A DNA stretch of 5,141 nt from contig QMOF01000167.1 in the NCBI GenBank assembly GCA_003650185.1, forward strand, positions 1-5,141. Direction: 5' to 3'. The notes below the pieces were generated by a model that saw only the letters and a list, made by a program, of their open reading frames with translations, made no database searches and had not been told where the DNA came from. How positions within the stretch are numbered: position 1 is the stretch's first letter; each line of letters starts with the position of its first letter. This document shows, in pieces, positions 1 to 4,988 of the stretch. This DNA is from Chloroflexota bacterium. GTDB lineage: Bacteria > Chloroflexota > Dehalococcoidia > UBA2247 > RBG-13-53-26. The position numbers and the translations under genes were made by a program.

Positions 1-455
1 AGAACATGCCTGACGGCGAGGTCTTCACCGGGCCGGTAGAGGATAGTGTCGAGGGCCAAGTCTATTTCTCGTACCCGGCCATCTACATGGGAAAGGAAGT
101 CACCGGAGTGCGGCTGTGGTTTGAGAAGGGCCGGGTGGTGAAGGCAAGTGCCGAGAAAAACGAGGAGTTCCTGCTCAGTACGCTGGACACCGACGAAGGA
201 TCGCGGCGCATCGGCGAGTTCGCCATCGGTACCAACGAGGGCATCACCCGCTTCACCCGCGAGATCCTTTTCGACGAGAAGATCAACGGCAGCTTTCACA
301 TGGCGCTGGGAGCAGGGTATCCGGAGACAGGCAGCAAGAATGAGTCGGCCGTCCACTGGGACATGATCTGCGACCTGCGTAATGGAGGCGAGATCTGGGT
401 TGACGACGCGCTCCTTTACCGGGACGGCCGGTTCGTGGCCGGACTGGCGCGCTAG
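1..455 (+). CDS. M29-family metallo-aminopeptidase (AmpS/AmpT type), C-terminal part, 5' end outside window
   Basis: This is the C-terminal ~150 residues of a leucyl-type aminopeptidase of peptidase family M29, a cytosolic enzyme of about 370-410 residues that removes N-terminal amino acids from peptides using two metal ions. The reading frame is open to the left edge; the codon before the first ATG (position 6) encodes Asn, giving the family motif N-M-P-D-G-E-V-F-T, so that ATG is internal and not the start. Counting from it, the expected metal ligands are visible in order: Glu5 (PDGE), Glu71 (IGEFAIG), His98 (SFHMALG), then His118 and Asp120 in an H-W-D motif. The protein ends normally at a TAG (453-455), soon after the final beta-strand segment (DDALLYRDGRF). 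No second gene follows closely, so it is probably the last gene of its transcript. Family assignment is firm; substrate preference cannot be read from the sequence. Confidence 0.93.
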   Translation, partial: NMPDGEVFTGPVEDSVEGQVYFSYPAIYMGKEVTGVRLWFEKGRVVKASAEKNEEFLLSTLDTDEGSRRIGEFAIGTNEGITRFTREILFDEKINGSFHMALGAGYPETGSKNESAVHWDMICDLRNGGEIWVDDALLYRDGRFVAGLAR

Positions 456-457
456 GA

Positions 458-473
458 GCTGTCTGCTGACAGC
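458..473 (+). terminator. Short hairpin after aminopeptidase stop, doubtful terminator
   Basis: GCTGTC (458-463) and GACAGC (468-473) form a perfect 6-bp stem with a TGCT loop, starting 3 nt after the TAG of the aminopeptidase. No run of T follows, so it is not a classical intrinsic terminator. It may protect the 3' end of the transcript or be chance. Confidence 0.25.
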
Positions 474-628
474 GTCCGCCGGACTACCTCCCAGCCGAGG
501 CAGGTGGTCTGCACCCCGGGGGCATCCTCCGGGCACAACACACGCCCGACAGGTTGTGTACAGCACGGCAGGTACCAAGGGCTCATAATGAGTAGCCAAA
601 GGGCGCTTCTTGATGAGCCGTACTATGG

Positions 629-661
629 TTGCCACGAGGGAACAGATCATGTATCCATAAT
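629..661 (+). promoter_or_regulatory. Possible sigma-70-like promoter ahead of the receiver gene
   Basis: TTGCCA (629-634) matches five of six bases of the -35 consensus. Downstream, TATCCA begins 17 bp later (652-657), and CATAAT, a better -10 match, begins 21 bp later (656-661), so the best -35 and best -10 are not at ideal spacing. It lies about 180 bp before the first ATG of the receiver gene. The AACACT/AGTGTT palindrome would lie at the transcription start, where a repressor could bind. Confidence 0.3.
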
Positions 662-662
662 C

Positions 663-681
663 AACACTCGCTCATAGTGTT
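663..681. repeat. AACACT/AGTGTT inverted repeat
   Basis: AACACT (663-668) and AGTGTT (676-681) are perfectly complementary around a 7-nt spacer, and the right arm runs into TTGTCTATT. It can be read as an A/T-rich operator palindrome sitting on the putative promoter's start site, or as a weak intrinsic terminator reading rightwards. The stem has only two G-C pairs, which argues against strong termination. Confidence 0.35.
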
Positions 682-838
682 TTGTCTATTCGTCAGCTGG
701 GTAAGTAACAGCCGGGATTAATGTTCACCGGCAAGCTGCAAGCAAAATAGCCATCCCCTTTCTCGCTACGGCGAATAGGTTCGACATAAAGGTTGGAGAG
801 CATGCGAGGATGTCGAGGGTGGAAGGGCCGATCGGACC

Positions 839-1276
839 ATGGTAGCAGGCACCAGTTCTGATCATCTGGCAACACCGTCTGTTTGCATGGAAAGGCCAGC
901 GAGAGACCAAAGCGCAGTGAAAGTCCTCATGGTTGAGGATGACCCACAGATCACTGAGTGCCTGTCTCTTGCCTTCCAGGTGCGCTGGCCCGAAGCCGAG
1001 GTCATGTTCACCCACCTGGGGGCGCGGGCGGTGGAGTTGGCCGGTAGCGAAGCCCCCGACATCGTAATCCTCGACCTCGGCCTTCCCGACATAAGCGGCT
1101 TTGAGGTACTGAAGAGGATCCGCGTCTTCTCCGCTGTCCCCGTCATCATCCTGACTGCATGGTCTGAAGACGCAGCGGTGACAAAGGGTCTCGAGCTGGG
1201 AGCCGACGAATGCGTCTTCAAGCCGTTCAAGCAACTCGAGTTCCTGGAGCGTGTAAAGGCCCTGGTTCTGAGGTAA
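839..1276 (+). CDS. Single-domain response regulator (CheY-like/OmpR-type receiver without output domain)
   Basis: This encodes a phospho-acceptor receiver domain of a two-component system. Numbered from the ATG at 839, the acidic pocket is Glu33-Asp34-Asp35 (MVEDD), the phosphorylation site is Asp79 (VILDLGLPD), the switch Thr is Thr106 (ILTA) and the invariant Lys is Lys128 (FKPF), so the domain should be functional. The last residues (LEFLERVKALVLR) match the helix and linker that in OmpR/PhoB proteins lead into the winged-helix DNA-binding domain, but the frame stops there at TAA and no winged-helix remnant is visible in any forward frame downstream. The start is uncertain: ATG 839 is the first possible after an in-frame stop at 776, with a poor GGAAGG 12 nt upstream; ATG 887, or GTG 917, which gives the family-typical M-K-V-L-M-V-E-D-D, are plausible. 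No sensor kinase is in the window, so its partner is unknown. Confidence 0.88.
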   Translation: MVAGTSSDHLATPSVCMERPARDQSAVKVLMVEDDPQITECLSLAFQVRWPEAEVMFTHLGARAVELAGSEAPDIVILDLGLPDISGFEVLKRIRVFSAVPVIILTAWSEDAAVTKGLELGADECVFKPFKQLEFLERVKALVLR

Positions 1277-1302
1277 GGCCCGCCGCGACAAGCAGGCGGG
1301 CC
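1277..1302 (+). terminator. Perfect GC hairpin directly after the receiver stop codon
   Basis: GGCCCGCC (1277-1284) and GGCGGGCC (1295-1302) form an uninterrupted 8-bp G-C stem with a 10-nt loop, beginning at the first base after the TAA. Inside the loop GC/GC can add two more pairs with a bulge. It is followed by ACCCCCCT rather than a T-tract, so it may be a U-less or Rho-assisted terminator or a 3'-end stabilising hairpin. Its placement next to the stop codon supports the truncated receiver being an established gene end. Confidence 0.5.
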
Positions 1303-1451
1303 ACCCCCCTCCAGACCCCGCAAAGACTCGGTCAGGCAACCTGCGTGGCGCAACGAGTGCTATCCTGGATGCCATCCTGGACCTGTACGGTAGTTGCCTA
1401 GCCCGAAGGAACAGACCCCTCGGAAGTTCCGTCCCTGCACCCCCTGCATTT

Positions 1452-1585
1452 CCCTGCACCAGGGCGTTTGTGTGGCAGGGCTTCTTCATACATTGAACGG
1501 CCCTGCCGTCTCCGCGCCCGATCGACCCCCCAAAAGGGGTCTCCTGCAGATGGGCTACAGGCTGTAGGAGAGCCTTTGCAGGCTC
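1452..1585. repeat. Cluster of five consecutive inverted repeats (possible structured RNA)
   Basis: Five hairpins follow one another with little space between. CCCTG/CAGGG is at 1452-1456 with 1460-1464. GGCAGGGC/GCCCTGCC is at 1474-1481 with 1500-1507, 8 bp, with an inner TTCA/TGAA stem. GACCCC/GGGGTC is at 1524-1529 with 1536-1541. CTCCTGCAG/CTGTAGGAG is at 1541-1549 with 1562-1570, 9 bp with one G-U. GAGCCT/AGGCTC is at 1570-1585 with a TTGC loop. Stems 3 and 4 share base 1541 and stems 4 and 5 share base 1570, so the elements are nearly back to back. None is followed by a T-tract. The strand of any transcript is not known. It could be a small RNA, a terminator array or an intergenic palindromic repeat family. 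Confidence 0.45.
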
Positions 1586-1773
1586 GACCGGACTGGGATT
1601 AGGGGGTGGCTCTGGCGGAGAAGCGTGTCCGGGTGTCGCTGCGAGCGCCGTGCGCTGATATCTGCCCCCACCGCGAGATTGATTCGGTTGCCTGCGGCGA
1701 CCTCAGCGTGACAGGGTAAGGCGACCGACTGCGTCTCGATGGGCAATGTCGATCTGTGAAAACCGTCAAGCCG

Positions 1774-1802
1774 TTGATTTTGACCCGTCTGGGATGTATT
1801 AT
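1774..1802 (+). promoter_or_regulatory. Sigma-70-type promoter of the GNAT/acyl-CoA synthetase gene
   Basis: TTGATT (1774-1779, four of six consensus -35 bases) and TATTAT (1797-1802, five of six -10 bases) are separated by exactly 17 bp. Transcription would start near 1809, leaving a leader of about 130 nt before the ATG at 1941. The surrounding sequence is much more GC-rich, so these boxes stand out. Confidence 0.55.
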
Positions 1803-1872
1803 CGCCACCAGCAGGCGGCGGGCTGGTCAGGAAGTGGTTGCTGGCATTTATTCCCTTCTCACAAAGGCAGTT

Positions 1873-1933
1873 GAGACCAGAGGCTGACGCCCGATGGCTC
1901 GGGTCTTGCGGTCTCCGGCGAACGACCCGGAGG
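1873..1933 (+). promoter_or_regulatory. Leader with mutually exclusive stems that can mask the Shine-Dalgarno
   Basis: GAGACC (1873-1878) pairs perfectly with GGTCTC (1910-1915), enclosing a CCCGA/TCGGG hairpin (1890-1894 with 1899-1903). The 3' strand of that outer stem overlaps TCTCCGG (1912-1918), which pairs with CCGGAGG (1927-1933, one U-G pair), the sequence containing the ribosome binding site. The two stems cannot form together: the first leaves the ribosome site free, the second buries it. A third option, GGGTC (1901-1905) with GACCC (1924-1928), also competes. This resembles a riboswitch-like or protein-controlled translational switch. I do not recognise a known aptamer in it, and chance pairing in GC-rich DNA is possible. 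Confidence 0.4.
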
Positions 1934-1935
1934 AA
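1929..1935 (+). promoter_or_regulatory. Shine-Dalgarno of the fusion gene
   Basis: GGAGGAA has its GGAGG core ending 7 nt before the ATG at 1941, an ideal position that fixes this start. The GGAGG core is the right arm of the CTCCGG/CCGGAG inverted repeat. Confidence 0.85.
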
Positions 1936-1940
1936 GTCAA

Positions 1941-4667
1941 ATGACCACAAGAAGCAGCAGCTCGAACCTGGAGAAGCACAGAGCGACGGTGGTGCTCAGG
2001 GACGGCTCGACCCTGCAACTCCGTCCCATGCGGCCTGACGATGAGGAGCGGCTGCTTTCCTTTTTCTATCGACTGAGCCCGCAAAGCGTCTACTTCAGGT
2101 TCCATCGCATCCTGAACCAGCTGTCCCGGGAGGAAGCCAGGCGGTTCTGCAACCTTGACTACCACAATGTCTTTGCCCTGGCAGCAGTCACCGGAGACGA
2201 AGAGGGCGAGAGGATTGTAGGCACAGGCCGCTACTACCGCCTTGGTGCCATTGAGGCGGCAGAGCTGACCCTGGTCGTCGAGGATGCCTATCAGGGGAAG
2301 GGAATAGGCACTCAACTCCTGGAGCACCTGGCAAGCGTGGCCAGAGAAAACGGGATCGTGCGTTTCGAGGCGGAGGTGCTGGCCGAGAACCAGGCGGTAT
2401 TGAGAATGCTCAAGGACAGTGGATTCGAGGTGGCTCACGAGTTGGAGTCGGGCATCTACAGGGTGGTCATGCCCATTGCGCCCACCCCTACCGTGGAGGA
2501 GAGGTCAGCGGAGAGGGAAAAGGTGGCTGCCATAGCCTCGCTCGGTTGTTTTCTCAAGCCGCGCTCCATAGCCGTAATCGGAGCGTCACAAAGAGACGGG
2601 ACGATCGGCAACAGGCTGTTCCGCAACATCCTGTTACAGGGATTCAGCGGCGTGGTCTATCCGGTGAACCCGAACGCAACCTCGGTGGCCTCGGTCAAAG
2701 CATATCCCTCTGTCCTGGATATACCGGGAGAGGTCGAAATGGCGGTGATCATCGTGCCGGCAACGATGGTCAATGAGGTGGTGCAGCAGTGCGGGAGGAA
2801 GGGTGTGCGGGGACTGGTAGTCATATCCGCGGGCTTCGGAGAAAGCGGCCCGGAGGGGATGGAAAGGCAGCGGAAGCTCCTTGACTTGGTGCGGAGCTAC
2901 GGAATGCGCCTCATCGGCCCTAACTGCATGGGGGTCATCAATACCGATCCTGAGATCAGCATGAACGCCACCTTCTCGCTGGTCTTCCCGGCGTCCGGCA
3001 GCATCGCCTTCTGCAGCCAGAGCGGTGCTCTGGGTCTGGCTATCCTCGAATACGCGCAGACACTGAACGTCGGTCTGTCCAGCTACGTCAGCATAGGAAA
3101 CAGGGCCGATGTGTCCAGCAATGACCTGCTCCAGTACTGGGAAGAGGACCCTGCGACCAGGGTGATACTGCTCTACCTGGAGTCCTTCGGCAATCCAAAG
3201 AAGTTCGGCCGGATTGCCCGCCGCGTGGCAGCCAGGAAGCCCATCGTCGCGGTGAAGAGTGGCCGCACCACCGCCGGATCCAGGGCGGCTGCATCTCACA
3301 CCGGTGCGCTGGCGAGCGGCGACGCCGCATCCGAGGCGTTGTTCAGACAGGTGGGGATCATCCGGGTGGACACGCTGGAGGAGCTATTCGATGTGGCCAA
3401 CCTGCTGACACACCAGCCTCTGCCCCCCGGCAGAAGGGTGGCCATACTGACCAACGGCGGCGGCCCCGGCATCATGACCGCGGATGCCTGCGCGGCCAGG
3501 GGCCTTGAGATGCCAGCGCTGTCGGATAGCACCCTGTCCGGGTTGGGAAGCTTCCTGCCCTCGCGGGCCAGTCTGGCCAACCCCATTGACCTTACTGCAG
3601 AAGCCACCGCGGAGGACTACAGCCACGCCCTCAAGCTTCTGGCGGAAGATGAGAACGTGGATATCGCCATCGTCATCTTCGTCCCTCCCATAGTGATAAA
3701 GCCGGAAGCTGTGGCCTCTGCCATTCGCCAGGCGGCACCGGACTTCCGCCAGCGCGGCAAAACTCTGCTGGCTTCATTCATGAGCTCCCGCGGCGCGCCT
3801 TCCCAACTGGGGTCCAGTGACGACGGTTACGTGCCGTGTTTCACCTTTCCCGAATCGACCGCGGCTGCTCTGAGCAGGGCCTGTGACTACAGCGATTGGC
3901 TGAAGGGGCCAAAGGGCACCATTCCCCGGCTGGTGGGGATTGACGTGGGCCGGGGCAAGGGGATAGTCCGGTCCGCTCTGGAGCGAAGCGGTGGCGAGCG
4001 GGTGTGGCTGGATGCTGCATCCGTTAATAGCCTGCTTGAGGCATACGGCATCAGGACGGTCAGCCCGAGGTTCGCTGCAACTGCCGAGGAGGCGGTGAAG
4101 CTGGCGTCAGAGATGGGCTACCCCGTTGCCGTGAAGCTAGCGTCCGATACTATAACGCACAAGACAGAAGTCGGCGGAGTGGTGCTTGACCTCAGGTCCG
4201 ACGAGGAGGTACTGCGGGCGACCATCCAGATCAGTCAGCGCCTGGCGAGCATGGGAAAGGCTGACGAGATGAAGGGCGTCCTGGTCCAGCGAATGGTGGA
4301 AGAGGGGGTCGAGGTAATCGTCGGAGTCACCCAGGACCCGTCTCTGGGCCCCCTGATCATGTTCGGTACAGGTGGAGTCCAGGCCGAGCTGTTCAGGGAT
4401 GTCACCTTCAGTATCCATCCCATAACCGACGTCGACGCCCGGCAAATGGTGCGCTCGGTCAAGGCCTATCGGCTACTGGAAGGATGGCGAGGCTCAGAGC
4501 CCTGTGATGTGCCTGCTGTGGAGGACCTTCTGCTCAGGATATCGGCCATGGTGGAAGACCTGCCGCAGATTGCCGAAGTGGACCTCAACCCGGTCAAGGT
4601 GCTGGGAGAAGACAAGGGATGCCTGGTGGTTGATGCGCGGGTGTCATGCTGTGCCGAGTCCGGTTAG
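1941..4667 (+). CDS. Bifunctional GNAT acetyltransferase / ADP-forming acyl-CoA (acetyl-CoA) synthetase, Pat-like
   Basis: A 908-residue fusion. Residues ~15-180 are a GNAT N-acetyltransferase domain with the acetyl-CoA loop at 118-124 (Q-G-K-G-I-G-T). After a charged linker (~181-198) comes a complete NDP-forming acyl-CoA synthetase: CoA-binding Rossmann domain (~205-335; AVIGAS 211-216, IGPNCMG 325-331), succinyl-CoA-ligase-like domains (~350-660; SQSGALG 359-365, SHTGALA 452-458, NGGGPG 505-510) and an ATP-grasp domain (~690-905; THKTEVGG 739-746, FGTGG 808-812, EVDLNP 879-884). His453 is the expected phosphorylated histidine and His740 matches the second relay histidine of the beta subunit, so acyl-CoA + ADP + Pi <-> acid + CoA + ATP looks possible. 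GNAT-first order resembles actinobacterial PatA lysine acetyltransferases rather than enterobacterial Pat, which has GNAT last. Cytosolic, with no signal peptide. The physiological substrate (acetate, another acid or protein lysines) is unknown. Confidence 0.92.
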   Translation: MTTRSSSSNLEKHRATVVLRDGSTLQLRPMRPDDEERLLSFFYRLSPQSVYFRFHRILNQLSREEARRFCNLDYHNVFALAAVTGDEEGERIVGTGRYYRLGAIEAAELTLVVEDAYQGKGIGTQLLEHLASVARENGIVRFEAEVLAENQAVLRMLKDSGFEVAHELESGIYRVVMPIAPTPTVEERSAEREKVAAIASLGCFLKPRSIAVIGASQRDGTIGNRLFRNILLQGFSGVVYPVNPNATSVASVKAYPSVLDIPGEVEMAVIIVPATMVNEVVQQCGRKGVRGLVVISAGFGESGPEGMERQRKLLDLVRSYGMRLIGPNCMGVINTDPEISMNATFSLVFPASGSIAFCSQSGALGLAILEYAQTLNVGLSSYVSIGNRADVSSNDLLQYWEEDPATRVILLYLESFGNPKKFGRIARRVAARKPIVAVKSGRTTAGSRAAASHTGALASGDAASEALFRQVGIIRVDTLEELFDVANLLTHQPLPPGRRVAILTNGGGPGIMTADACAARGLEMPALSDSTLSGLGSFLPSRASLANPIDLTAEATAEDYSHALKLLAEDENVDIAIVIFVPPIVIKPEAVASAIRQAAPDFRQRGKTLLASFMSSRGAPSQLGSSDDGYVPCFTFPESTAAALSRACDYSDWLKGPKGTIPRLVGIDVGRGKGIVRSALERSGGERVWLDAASVNSLLEAYGIRTVSPRFAATAEEAVKLASEMGYPVAVKLASDTITHKTEVGGVVLDLRSDEEVLRATIQISQRLASMGKADEMKGVLVQRMVEEGVEVIVGVTQDPSLGPLIMFGTGGVQAELFRDVTFSIHPITDVDARQMVRSVKAYRLLEGWRGSEPCDVPAVEDLLLRISAMVEDLPQIAEVDLNPVKVLGEDKGCLVVDARVSCCAESG

Positions 4668-4705
4668 GCCGCATGGGCGCGTTGGGAGGCATCCCGGGAG
4701 AGCCA

Positions 4706-4772
4706 GGTGCCACGCTCGCTGCCAGCGGCTCGTTGTGGCGTTAGTCTCTCGCGGGCTTGCCGGTGCCACGCT
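4706..4772 (+). repeat. 11-bp direct repeat GGTGCCACGCT
   Basis: GGTGCCACGCT occurs at 4706-4716 and again, identical, at 4762-4772, 56 bp apart. The core GGTGCC recurs at 4933-4938 and inverted at 4949-4954, so this hexamer is over-represented in the gap. Confidence 0.6.
4709..4739 (+). terminator. Two-part hairpin after the fusion gene, weak terminator candidate
   Basis: GCCAC (4709-4713) can pair with GTGGC (4735-4739), enclosing CGCT/AGCG (4717-4720 with 4724-4727, loop GCC). It starts 42 nt after the fusion gene stop. Internal mismatches and absence of a T-tract make it a poor intrinsic terminator. Confidence 0.22.
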
Positions 4773-4794
4773 ATCACGTTCCCCTCTCCGTGAT
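4773..4794. repeat. ATCACG/CGTGAT inverted repeat
   Basis: ATCACG (4773-4778) and CGTGAT (4789-4794) are perfectly complementary around a 10-nt pyrimidine-rich spacer. Arms 16 bp apart, centre to centre, suit a dimeric regulator, or a weak hairpin. It abuts the second GGTGCCACGCT copy on its left and the TAAC series on its right. Confidence 0.35.
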
Positions 4795-4843
4795 GTAACT
4801 AGTCCTTAACTTCCTGGGCACACTTCTTAACCCCGGCGTAACC
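4795..4843 (+). promoter_or_regulatory. Four phased (G/T)TAAC(T/C) motifs, possible regulator binding sites
   Basis: GTAACT (4795-4800), TTAACT (4806-4811), TTAACC (4827-4832) and GTAACC (4838-4843) start 11, 21 and 11 bp apart, so all lie on about the same face of the helix, as two 11-bp tandem pairs. Tandem half-sites with an 11-bp period are typical of OmpR/PhoB-family binding sites. They lie 146-194 bp upstream of the oxidoreductase start. Confidence 0.35.
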
Positions 4844-4870
4844 ACGTGTGAGTTAGACTGGTATTACAGC

Positions 4871-4901
4871 TCGTGCACACTCGCAATGTACTATCGTGCA
4901 C
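4871..4901 (+). repeat. TCGTGCAC direct repeat
   Basis: TCGTGCAC is found at 4871-4878 and 4894-4901, 23 bp apart, each containing the palindrome GTGCAC. The pair flanks the best -10-like hexamer of the gap (TACTAT, 4889-4894), which is where an operator would be expected. Confidence 0.4.
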
Positions 4902-4930
4902 TCAACCCCAGGGGTGCGGGCTAGCCATCG

Positions 4931-4956
4931 GGGGTGCCAGTCTTATCCGGCACCCC
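4931..4956 (+). repeat. 8-bp hairpin GGGGTGCC/GGCACCCC just upstream of the oxidoreductase
   Basis: GGGGTGCC (4931-4938) and GGCACCCC (4949-4956) are perfectly complementary with a 10-nt loop. A further GGGGTGC lies 20 bp upstream (4911-4917) and could compete as the left arm. The hairpin ends 14 nt before the AGGAGG ribosome site. It has no T-tract, so it is more likely a leader structure or operator than a terminator. Confidence 0.45.
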
Positions 4957-4970
4957 GACAAGTGACAAGT

Positions 4971-4976
4971 AGGAGG
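4971..4976 (+). promoter_or_regulatory. Shine-Dalgarno of the oxidoreductase gene
   Basis: AGGAGG is a full-strength ribosome site. It touches an in-frame ATG at 4977 (no spacing) and lies 12 nt before the in-frame ATG at 4989. The later ATG is therefore preferred although the spacing is slightly long. Confidence 0.7.
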
Positions 4977-4988
4977 ATGAAGACGAAC

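Larger units (their letters stand above)
456..838. other. Noncoding gap between aminopeptidase and receiver gene
   Basis: No convincing coding region is seen on either strand in these 383 bases. The stretch starts with a short hairpin just after the aminopeptidase stop (GCTGTC at 458-463, GACAGC at 468-473, 4-nt loop) that lacks a T-tract. Further on are a CTCAT-A-ATGAG palindrome (582-592), a weak inverted repeat CACAAC/GTTGTG (534-539 with 553-558), a possible promoter near 629-661 and an AACACT/AGTGTT palindrome (663-681). A long minus-strand open frame (725-1489) crosses this region but mirrors the receiver gene and has no recognisable product. Confidence 0.6.
1303..1940. other. Long noncoding region with hairpin cluster, promoter and structured leader
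   Basis: About 640 bases lie between the receiver's hairpin and the fusion gene, with no plausible gene on either strand. The left part (1303-1450) has short direct repeats: ATCCTGGA at 1362-1369 and 1374-1381, and CCCTGCA at 1433-1439, 1442-1448 and 1452-1458. The middle (1452-1585) is a run of hairpins. The section 1590-1770 shows only a minor AGCGC/GCGCT hairpin (1644-1656). The right end carries a promoter (1774-1802) and a leader of about 130 nt. A minus-strand open frame at 1555-1950 has no recognisable domain, overlaps the fusion gene start and is considered spurious. Confidence 0.6.
4668..4988. other. Noncoding gap rich in short repeats before the flavin oxidoreductase gene
   Basis: No credible gene is seen in these 321 bases; a forward open frame at 4504-4809 and a reverse one at 4902-5126 overlap real genes out of frame and have no recognisable product. 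The gap contains an 11-bp direct repeat GGTGCCACGCT, an ATCACG/CGTGAT palindrome, four phased TAAC motifs, two TCGTGCAC copies and an 8-bp hairpin next to the ribosome site. No clear T-tract terminator follows the fusion gene, and no strong -35/-10 pair was found; TACTAT at 4889-4894 is the best -10 candidate. Confidence 0.6.

Noticed and set aside
582..592. CTCATAATGAG palindrome as a -10 promoter element
   Set aside because: CATAAT has no acceptable -35 at 16-19 bp upstream; kept only as a short palindrome.
1210..1401. Small forward frame past the receiver stop as a possible lost DNA-binding domain
   Set aside because: Its residues do not resemble a winged-helix fold; the other two forward frames after 1277 do not either.
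725..1489. 254-residue minus-strand open frame
   Set aside because: It lies antisense to the receiver gene, which has a clear family match and intact catalytic residues; the reverse translation shows no known domain and arises from high GC content.
1524..1541. GACCCC/GGGGTC hairpin as an intrinsic terminator
   Set aside because: No T-tract follows on the + strand, and it is 250 bp beyond the receiver stop; treated as part of the hairpin cluster.
1780..1802. TTGACC (1780-1785) as the -35 box of the fusion gene promoter
   Set aside because: Only 11 bp separates it from TATTAT; TTGATT at 1774 has the right 17-bp spacing.
1555..1950. 131-residue minus-strand open frame in the noncoding region
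   Set aside because: No recognisable motif, no plausible ribosome site seen, and it overlaps the promoter, leader and start of the fusion gene.
1848..2438. 196-residue minus-strand open frame
   Set aside because: Antisense to the GNAT domain and the leader; a compositional shadow with no domain.
2634..3299. 221-residue minus-strand open frame
   Set aside because: Wholly inside the acyl-CoA synthetase coding sequence in another frame, with no recognisable product.
4977..4979. ATG at 4977 as the oxidoreductase start
   Set aside because: The Shine-Dalgarno directly abuts it with no spacing; the in-frame ATG at 4989 is better placed.
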